NCBI GenBank assembly: GCA_964490725.1
Contig: CAZBDU010000143.1
Coordinates: forward strand, 1 to 9,911
DNA: 9,911 nucleotides
Reading direction: 5' to 3'
Source: CAZBDU01 sp964490725
GTDB taxonomy: Bacteria > Spirochaetota > Spirochaetia > SZUA-6 > DRHE01
Shown here: positions 4,429-9,911 of the stretch, one piece after another
Numbering within the stretch: position 1 is the stretch's first letter
How the letters are laid out: each line of letters starts with the position of its first letter
Translations under genes and position numbers: made by a program
The notes under the pieces: model-generated
Database searches by the model: none
What the model was told of the DNA's origin: nothing
The model's input: only the letters and a program-made list of their open reading frames with translations

Positions 4429-7400
4429 TCAGGGAATGGCCCTGGGATTGATCTCGATCACCTCTCCCGTGTCGGTCCCCACCAGGAGCAGCCCTTCGCT
4501 CAGCAGGGGCCGGGTGGTGACGGCGGCCTCCAGGGAAAGGGCCTTCTTGATGTAGCCCTGGGCGTCGGCCACCATCAGGGTCTTGTTCAGGGTTCCGAAG
4601 TACAGCTGATGGTCCTCCTCCACGTAGAGCGCCGGAGAGGAGACGCTCTCGATGGGCTTGAACAGCTGCTTGCCGTCATAAAGGGCGAACCCGTAGAGGG
4701 TCTCCTCGGAGAAGACGAATACCCCCTCGGGGCCGGCCTGCAGGTCCTGGAAGACCCCCTGGGACTGAGAGGCCAGCGTGGCCTCCCAGAGCTTTCTGCG
4801 CCCAGGCAGGTCCACGCACACCACCTGGCCTTTGCGCCCCGCGAAGTACGCGCGGTCCCGGTAGATCGCCGCAGCCATGGCGATGGGCTGCACGGCCCCG
4901 GTGTCGATCCTGGCCTCCACCGTGCCGGAGGAGGGGTTCAGGATGCACAGCTGCCCGGTCTGGTTGGCGATCACCACGCGCTCCCCCCAGGCGGTGGGGC
5001 TCATGCGCGAGCCCTCGGGCACGGCGATCTCGCTCAGCACCGCCGCGGTGGCCGGCTGCATCAGGCGCACGGCGTTGTTCGTGGGAAAGAGGAGGCTGTC
5101 CCCGAAAGGCACCACTCGCCGGCCGAAGGGATGGCTGGTGTCCCTGGCCAGGTCCTGCCTCGTGACCACTTTACCCGTGGCCGCCTCCACGATCACCAGC
5201 TCGTTGGCTCCAGTGAAGTACACGCGGCTGCCCACCAGGACGGGCCCCGAGTTCTCGTTGGGCGAGTTGCGCGTGGCCACCGACCACAGCACCTCGCCGC
5301 CCCGGCGCACCCCGTAGAGCACCCCGGAGCGGTCCGCCAGGTAGACCCGGGAGCGGTCCGCGGCCACCTCCTTCACCACCGGTGCGCCGGCCGCGGCGCT
5401 GCGGCTCACGATGGGCTTGCCCTTCAGGAACACCAGGTAAGGGCTGCTCTTGGCTTCCGCCACGTTCACGCTGAGCTCTTTCTCCTCGTAGCCGGCGCGG
5501 CGCAGGGTGAAGCTCAGAGTGCGGCTCACCGGGAGCTCACGGCTGAAGGAGCCCCGCCCCACCACCTGGCCGTCCAGCACTATCTCCGCATCCGGCGGGG
5601 TGACCCGCACGGTGACCGTTCGGGTCTCCTCCGGGATGGGCTGCAGCCTCACCAGGTAGGGGCTGGAGGCCGCCGAAGCCACCGGGATCGTAAGGGTCTG
5701 GTCCTGGTAACCCTCGCGGCTGACCTGCACCGTGAGCGACTCCTCCACGCTGTAGCTGCCGCTGTAGCTGCCGCTGCCCACGGGAGCGCCGTTCACCGTG
5801 ATGCGGGCATCGGCGGGCTGGGTGCGGATGGTCACGGTGCGCCGTTCCGGCGGCAGCTTCTCCAGGCGCACCAGGTAGGGGCGGTTTCTGGCCTCCGCGA
5901 CGTTCACGGTGAGGGACCCCTCGGCGTAGCCCTCACGGGTCACCCGGAACTGGAGCACCGCATCCAGCGGGAAGCTGCCGGTGAAGCTGCCGGTCCCCAC
6001 CGCACGGCCCTCCAGGAGGATGCGCGCGTCCGCCGGCTGGGAGCGCACCGTCACCTCCCGCTGGGGAACCTCTTTGGACAGGAGCGCCACCTCGATGGGC
6101 CCCTGGACGCTGGCCACCGGCACGGTGATCTTCTGCTCCACGTAGCCGTCCCGGCGCACCGTCAGGGCCACCTCGCCGGTCTCCGGGAAGCTGCCGGTGT
6201 AGCTGCCCTTGCCCACCACGCGGCCCTGAAGCAGGATCTCCGCGTCCGCCGGCGTGGCCCGCACGGTGAGCTCCCGCATCTTCTGCGCCAGGGAAACCTG
6301 GAAGTCCAGCCTGGCCCCCTCGGCCACCTGCACCTCCAGGGTCTTGGGCTCATAGCCCTCACGGGTGACCGTGAAGATGAGGGTGCTGCCCAAGGGGTGC
6401 TGTTCGCTGTATGTGCCCCGGCCCACCACCTGGCCACCCAGGGAAATCTGGGCGTCGGCGGGCTCCGCCTTCAGGCTCACGCGCTCCTGCTGCGCCGCGG
6501 CCGGCTGCTCCTTCCCGGGCGCGGCCGGAGGCGCCGCCGCCTGGGGGCTCTTCTTGAGGGTGATCTCGTAGAGCCTGCCGCCGCCGGGGGCCACGGTGAA
6601 GGAGAAGGAGTGCGGGAGGAAGCCTTCCCGCCGCACCTCCACGGAGAGATCCTCGCCCGGAGGATAGAGCCCCGAGTAACGGCCCCTGCCTACCTCCTGG
6701 CCTCCCAGGAGGATCTCGGCATCGGCCGGGGTGACCTGAAAGGCGATCCGCTCCAGGCGGGCAGCGGGGGCGGCCGTCTGGGTGGTGGCCGCCGCTGCCG
6801 GGGCCACCGGGATCTCCACCAGCCGGATCTTGTCGATGGAGGCCAGCCGGGCCACGCTCTCCTGGGAGATCGCAGACGGCGGCGCCACGCTCTGGGAGAC
6901 GCTGCTGGCGGCCCGATCCGCCGCCGCGTTCAGCCTCTGGAGCTCCGAGGCGTCCACCTGGCCGCCTGCCTTGCGTGTCTCCACGATGCGTTCCACGCTC
7001 TGCTGGACCGTCCGGGCCGCCTCCGCGGTCTGCTCCAGGGTTCCGGCCCCGATGGTCACCTCCTGGTCCTGTCCCACCACGGGGGCCGCCCGCTCGATCC
7101 GTTCCACCGCGGCCAGCACCTGCGGCTCCTCGGCCACCTGCTCCTTCAGCTGCTCCACGTCGACGGTGGCGGGCAACACCGCCACCTTGCCCTCCCGCAC
7201 GGCCAGCCTGGTCTGGTCGTTGGCCACGTGCACCCCGAACTCGGTGCCGCGCACGCCGCAGATGGCGTTCTGGGTCTGGACGGAGAACTTCTCCCCCGCG
7301 CTCAGGGCGTTCACCTTGGCCAGCACCGTCCCCACCGCCAGCTTGGCGCCAACGTTGCCGGCGTCCGGCGCCACCTGGACGGAGCGCAGGTAGACCTCCG

Positions 7401-7731
7401 TGTTGGACTCCACCCGCAGGGCGCCGATGTCCCCGAACTGAAGCTCGCAGAAGGAGTCCTGGCCGGTGCGCACCGTGTCCTCCACGTGCAGGGCGTCGCC
7501 GATCTGGAGCGGCTCCCAACCGCCGGAGGCGGCCACCGTCACCTCTCCGGACAGAAAGGTCACCAGCGCCTCGTCGAAGCCCGGAGCCTCCACCGGAGGG
7601 AGCTCCGCCTCCTTCACTTCCGCCTGGGGCGCCTCGACCTCCTCGGCCGGCTTGCCGCAGCCCAGAGGCCACAGCAGGAGAAGCATCGCTCCGCCTCCAA
7701 CCAGCGCCAGGGTGCGCATTGTGGATCTCAT
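4429..7731 (-). CDS. Lipoprotein with FecR domain, six PEGA-like repeats and a PQQ-type beta-propeller
   Basis: A 1100-residue exported protein. Residues 1-24 are a signal peptide ending in PLGC, with C25 the likely lipidated cysteine; proline at -3 makes the lipobox relaxed. A FecR domain spans about 57-185 (SGEVTV near 60, GVRGTE at 159-164). A helical, Ala/Gln-rich linker runs from about 190 to 325. Six PEGA-like repeats follow, with conserved P[AP]DA at 335, 424, 494, 566, 639 and 712, then a PQQ/WD40-like beta-propeller from about 790 to the end, with recurring strands such as VYFTGANELVIVEAATGKV. The ATG at 7731 is chosen because GGAGG ends five bases upstream and the signal peptide starts there; an ATG at 7719 is too far away. 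PEGA and propeller domains bind surfaces or partners, so an envelope scaffold or sensor is likely. No sigma/anti-sigma pair is adjacent, so classical FecR iron signalling is not indicated. Confidence 0.9.
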   Translation of the reverse strand: MRSTMRTLALVGGGAMLLLLWPLGCGKPAEEVEAPQAEVKEAELPPVEAPGFDEALVTFLSGEVTVAASGGWEPLQIGDALHVEDTVRTGQDSFCELQFGDIGALRVESNTEVYLRSVQVAPDAGNVGAKLAVGTVLAKVNALSAGEKFSVQTQNAICGVRGTEFGVHVANDQTRLAVREGKVAVLPATVDVEQLKEQVAEEPQVLAAVERIERAAPVVGQDQEVTIGAGTLEQTAEAARTVQQSVERIVETRKAGGQVDASELQRLNAAADRAASSVSQSVAPPSAISQESVARLASIDKIRLVEIPVAPAAAATTQTAAPAARLERIAFQVTPADAEILLGGQEVGRGRYSGLYPPGEDLSVEVRREGFLPHSFSFTVAPGGGRLYEITLKKSPQAAAPPAAPGKEQPAAAQQERVSLKAEPADAQISLGGQVVGRGTYSEQHPLGSTLIFTVTREGYEPKTLEVQVAEGARLDFQVSLAQKMRELTVRATPADAEILLQGRVVGKGSYTGSFPETGEVALTVRRDGYVEQKITVPVASVQGPIEVALLSKEVPQREVTVRSQPADARILLEGRAVGTGSFTGSFPLDAVLQFRVTREGYAEGSLTVNVAEARNRPYLVRLEKLPPERRTVTIRTQPADARITVNGAPVGSGSYSGSYSVEESLTVQVSREGYQDQTLTIPVASAASSPYLVRLQPIPEETRTVTVRVTPPDAEIVLDGQVVGRGSFSRELPVSRTLSFTLRRAGYEEKELSVNVAEAKSSPYLVFLKGKPIVSRSAAAGAPVVKEVAADRSRVYLADRSGVLYGVRRGGEVLWSVATRNSPNENSGPVLVGSRVYFTGANELVIVEAATGKVVTRQDLARDTSHPFGRRVVPFGDSLLFPTNNAVRLMQPATAAVLSEIAVPEGSRMSPTAWGERVVIANQTGQLCILNPSSGTVEARIDTGAVQPIAMAAAIYRDRAYFAGRKGQVVCVDLPGRRKLWEATLASQSQGVFQDLQAGPEGVFVFSEETLYGFALYDGKQLFKPIESVSSPALYVEEDHQLYFGTLNKTLMVADAQGYIKKALSLEAAVTTRPLLSEGLLLVGTDTGEVIEINPRAIP
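5386..6750 (-). repeat. Coding array of six PEGA-like repeats
   Basis: Each unit begins with a stretch like TPADAEILLQGRVVGKGSYT and ends with a REGY or RRDGY-type turn and a strand. Unit spacing is 89, 70, 72, 73 and 73 residues. Typical PEGA repeats have G.TP after the VG; all six here instead carry VGxGxYS or VGxGSFT. The array therefore looks like one diverged family that expanded within this gene. The longer first interval is due to a Pro/Ala/Gln-rich insert after repeat 1. Confidence 0.8.
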
Positions 7732-7778
7732 GACTCCCTCCCCGCCTTCTGTAGTTGCCGTTTGCCAGGACAAAGACA

Positions 7779-7807
7779 AGTGTATCCCATGGCCGCAGGA
7801 ATGCCAA
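7779..7807 (-). promoter_or_regulatory. Sigma-70-type promoter of the FecR/PEGA lipoprotein gene
   Basis: On the minus strand TTGGCA (7802-7807, 5 of 6 consensus) precedes TACACT (7779-7784, 4 of 6) by exactly 17 bases. The start would be near 7772, giving a 40-base leader with a GGAGG ribosome binding site before the ATG at 7731. Confidence 0.5.
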
Positions 7808-7996
7808 AGGGAGTGGGGCCGCATCGCGCCCCCGGCGCCGGCCCCACCGGGGCAGCCGGCCGAGCCTCGGCGCACCCGGGGAGGCGGCCAAGCCTCGGCG
7901 GACCCGGCGGCACCGCGCTTCCGCGGCCAGCGGCGCGCAGAGCAGGCGGCAAGCAGAGCAGGCCGCGCGGGACGGCGCAAAGCGGCCCCGGGGCGG
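7808..7996. other. GC-rich spacer with repeats between divergent genes
   Basis: This stretch between the two divergent promoters carries no convincing gene. Several frames are open only because the DNA is so GC-rich, and their translations are Arg/Ala/Gly/Pro-rich without motifs. It holds a nine-base inverted repeat (GTGGGGCCG at 7813-7821 with CGGCCCCAC at 7839-7847). It also holds a 22-base direct repeat matching at 20 positions (7858-7879 and 7886-7907, period 28), and GCAGAGCAGGC twice (7937-7947 and 7953-7963, period 16). These could be regulator sites for either gene. Confidence 0.5.
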
Positions 7997-8026
7997 CTGG
8001 CATCCCCGCGGCCTACTGGCTATATT
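7997..8026 (+). promoter_or_regulatory. Promoter placing the transcript start at the phosphomannomutase ATG
   Basis: CTGGCA (7997-8002, 4 of 6) and TATATT (8021-8026, 5 of 6) are separated by 18 bases. The -10 ends six bases before the ATG at 8033, so transcription would begin at or within a base or two of the start codon. There is no purine-rich ribosome binding site in the intervening bases. Confidence 0.5.
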
Positions 8027-8032
8027 ATACCC

Positions 8033-9451
8033 ATGATCGACGTGGCAAGCAGCGGGTTCCGCAACATGTTCCGGGAGTACGACCTGCGCGGTAGGGTGAG
8101 CCAGGAGGAGCTGAACCCGGCCTCCGCCCGCCTGATCGCCAACGCCTACGGCCGTCTGCTGCGCAGCCGGGGCATTGCAGGCGCGGTTCTGGGCTACGAC
8201 AACCGCCGCACCTCCCTGGAGCTCAAGAACGCGGCGGCCCTGGGGCTGCTGTCCGCGGGCTGCGACGTGGTGGACGTGGGGCTCACCCTGAGCCCCGCGC
8301 TCTACTTCGCCCAGCACCACTTCCAGGTCCCCGGGGGATTGATGGTCACGGCCAGTCACAACCCCGACGACTGGAGCGGCATGAAGCTGGCCAGCGGCCT
8401 GTCCAGCACCCTGGGTCCCGAGGAGATGAAGGAGCTGTACCGGCTGGTGGTGGAGGGCGAACGCCACGAGGGAAGCGGCCGCTACCAGGAGCGGGACGTG
8501 CGGGAGGCCTACGTACGGCGCCTCACCGACGGGGTGAAGCTGGAGCGGCCCCTGCGCGTGGTGGTGGAGTGCGGCAACGGCGGCGCCGGGGTATTCGCCT
8601 ACGAGGTCCTGCAGGCCATCGGCTGCCTCACCTTCCAGCTCTACTGCGACCCCGACACCTCCTACCCGAACTACTTCCCCAACCCCTCGGACCTCAAGGC
8701 CAGGAAGCGCCTGGCGGAGATGGTTACCCATCCCTACATCCGGGCCGACATCGGCCTGGGCTTCGACGGGGACGGGGACCGCATCGGGGTTCAGGACGGC
8801 CGGGGCGCGAACGTCTGGAGCGACACGGTGCTGATCTTCCTGGCCCGCCAGATGCTGGAGAGGAAGCCGGGGGCCAAGATCGTCTTCGACGTCAAGTGCA
8901 CGCAGGCGCTCATCGACGAGATCGAGGCGGCCGGGGGCACGCCGGTGATGTGGAAGACCGGCCATTCCCACATCAAGAGCAAGCTCCACGAGACCGGCGC
9001 GGCGCTGGCCGGAGAGCGAAGCGGCCACATCTTCTACGCCGAGGGCTACTACGGTTTCGACGACGCCCTCTACGCGGCGGTGCAGCTGCTGCGCTACCTG
9101 GCCTCCCAGCACAGGAGCCTGGCCGGGCTGCTGGAGACGGTGCCCCGCTACGTCACCTCCCCGGAGATCCAGGCGCACTGCGCCGACGAGGTCAAGTACC
9201 GGGTGGTGGAGAAGCTGGTGGCGGAGCTCAAGGGCGAGTTCGGCGAGCGGGTGATCGACATCAACGGTGCTCGCGTTGTCTTCGACGACGGCTGGGGGCT
9301 GGTGCGGGCCTCCTCCAACCTGCCGGAGCTGGTGTTGATCTTCGAGGCCAGGACCGAGCAGCGCCTGCTTCAGATCCGCGAGCTGTTCCGCAAGAAAGTG
9401 CTGGCCCACCCCGAGGTGGCCCGGGAGTGGGAGAACGACATCTATGCCTAG
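8033..9451 (+). CDS. Phosphomannomutase/phosphoglucomutase (alpha-D-phosphohexomutase, AlgC/ManB type)
   Basis: A 472-residue four-domain phosphohexomutase of normal length that interconverts hexose 6- and 1-phosphates for nucleotide-sugar synthesis. Motifs in order: MFREYDLRG (12-20), the phosphoserine loop TASHNP (106-111, S108), the Mg-binding DGDGDR (245-250), the sugar-binding GERSGH (327-332) and the phosphate-binding RASSN (425-429). All key residues are present, so it should be active in the cytoplasm. The motifs cannot decide between mannose and glucose specificity. The ATG at 8033 has no ribosome binding site and sits just after a strong -10 element, suggesting a leaderless message. 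An ATG at 8066 (M12, directly before FREYDLRG) is the alternative start, with only a weak GCGGG upstream. It is divergent from the FecR/PEGA gene and followed 18 bases later by aroC, so the two form an operon. It could supply sugar donors to the glycosyltransferase encoded nearby. Confidence 0.92.
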   Translation: MIDVASSGFRNMFREYDLRGRVSQEELNPASARLIANAYGRLLRSRGIAGAVLGYDNRRTSLELKNAAALGLLSAGCDVVDVGLTLSPALYFAQHHFQVPGGLMVTASHNPDDWSGMKLASGLSSTLGPEEMKELYRLVVEGERHEGSGRYQERDVREAYVRRLTDGVKLERPLRVVVECGNGGAGVFAYEVLQAIGCLTFQLYCDPDTSYPNYFPNPSDLKARKRLAEMVTHPYIRADIGLGFDGDGDRIGVQDGRGANVWSDTVLIFLARQMLERKPGAKIVFDVKCTQALIDEIEAAGGTPVMWKTGHSHIKSKLHETGAALAGERSGHIFYAEGYYGFDDALYAAVQLLRYLASQHRSLAGLLETVPRYVTSPEIQAHCADEVKYRVVEKLVAELKGEFGERVIDINGARVVFDDGWGLVRASSNLPELVLIFEARTEQRLLQIRELFRKKVLAHPEVAREWENDIYA

Positions 9452-9469
9452 CACCGCGAGGGACGGGCG

Positions 9470-9911
9470 ATGAACACCCTGGGGCGCTTCTTTCGCCTCA
9501 CCACCTGGGGCGAGTCCCACGGGGCGGGGATCGGCGCGCTGATCGACGGCTGCCCGCCGGGGCTGCCTCTGAGCGAGGAGGATATTCAGAGCGAGCTGGA
9601 CCTGCGCCGCCCCGGCCAGAGCGAGCTCACCACGCCCCGCCAGGAGGCCGACCGCGTGCAGATCCTCTCGGGAGTCTTCGAGGGCCGCACGCTGGGCACC
9701 CCCATCAGCCTGGTGATCTTCAACCGCGACCAGCGCCCCTACGACTACAGCCATCTGCTGGAGCTGTACCGGCCGGGGCACGCCGATCACACCTATCAGT
9801 GGAAGTACGGCAGGCGAGACTACCGCGGCGGCGGCCGCTCCTCCGGGCGGGAGACCGCGGCCCGGGTGGCCGCCGGCGCGGTGGCGCGCAAGCTCCTGGC
9901 CGCCGAGGGGG
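9470..9911 (+). CDS. aroC: Chorismate synthase, 5' part
   Basis: The first 147 codons are present and the gene leaves the window at the right edge. The enzyme makes chorismate from 5-enolpyruvylshikimate-3-phosphate, the last step of the shikimate pathway, using reduced FMN. Family signatures are clear: WGESHG (13-18), RPGHADHTY (101-109) followed by KYGRRDYRGGGRSSGRET (112-129) and RVAAGAVARKLL. The ATG at 9470 has GAGGGA six bases upstream. The gene lies 18 bases behind the phosphomannomutase gene with no terminator between, so it is probably read from that promoter. The pairing has no obvious metabolic logic and may simply be housekeeping genes sharing a transcript. The SSGRET variant, where SSARET is commonest, falls within the family's accepted variation. 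Confidence 0.95.
   Translation, partial: MNTLGRFFRLTTWGESHGAGIGALIDGCPPGLPLSEEDIQSELDLRRPGQSELTTPRQEADRVQILSGVFEGRTLGTPISLVIFNRDQRPYDYSHLLELYRPGHADHTYQWKYGRRDYRGGGRSSGRETAARVAAGAVARKLLAAEG

Noticed and set aside
7858..7963. CRISPR-like array in the divergent spacer
   Set aside because: Only two copies of each of two unrelated repeats, with spacers of 5-6 bases; no cas gene is present.
4120..8094. A 1324-codon plus-strand open frame opposite the FecR/PEGA gene
   Set aside because: Its translation is His/Arg/Gly/Leu-rich without motifs, it overlaps antisense to a gene with clear domains, and GC-rich DNA commonly leaves such shadow frames open.
6359..9790. A 1143-codon minus-strand open frame opposite the phosphomannomutase and aroC genes
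   Set aside because: The opposite strand has complete family signatures; this frame has no recognisable domain and crosses two promoters and an intergenic region.
9836..9856. RSSGRET in place of RSSARET in chorismate synthase as a possible active-site anomaly
   Set aside because: Glycine at this position is allowed by the family's known signature, so it is a normal variant.

Overview
The window is a strongly GC-rich bacterial segment (roughly two thirds G+C by eye, an estimate) with tightly packed genes. The genus cannot be named. A lipoprotein combining a FecR domain, PEGA-type repeats and a beta-propeller, a relaxed lipobox, and a CrtQ-like glycosyltransferase next to an acyltransferase would suit a free-living spirochaete. 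Delta-proteobacterial or other deep lineages fit nearly as well, so this is a weak inference.

Left part (1-3173, minus strand). A predicted zinc metalloprotease with a helix-turn-helix-like middle and a coiled-coil tail runs off the left edge. It uses a GTG start and is easily missed. Upstream of it is a two-gene operon: a membrane family-2 glycosyltransferase followed 11 bases later by a PlsC-type acyltransferase. The operon has a good sigma-70-type promoter and an 80-base leader carrying a hairpin. The pair probably glycosylates and then acylates a lipid.

Middle (3174-4402, plus strand). This is a small accessory island, less GC-biased than its surroundings. It holds a large 15-bp-stem palindrome, a remnant of an IS21-type IstB protein, and an MNT nucleotidyltransferase/HEPN toxin-antitoxin pair. 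The MNT start lies inside an inverted repeat. The HEPN gene overlaps the MNT gene by 8 bases.

Right part. A 1100-residue minus-strand lipoprotein (FecR domain, helical linker, six PEGA-like repeats, PQQ-type beta-propeller) ends at an intrinsic terminator. About 300 bases of GC-rich, repeat-bearing DNA separate it from a divergent plus-strand pair: a phosphomannomutase/phosphoglucomutase gene, apparently transcribed as a leaderless mRNA, and the 5' part of aroC (chorismate synthase), which runs off the right edge.

No rRNA, tRNA, CRISPR array or complete mobile element was found.
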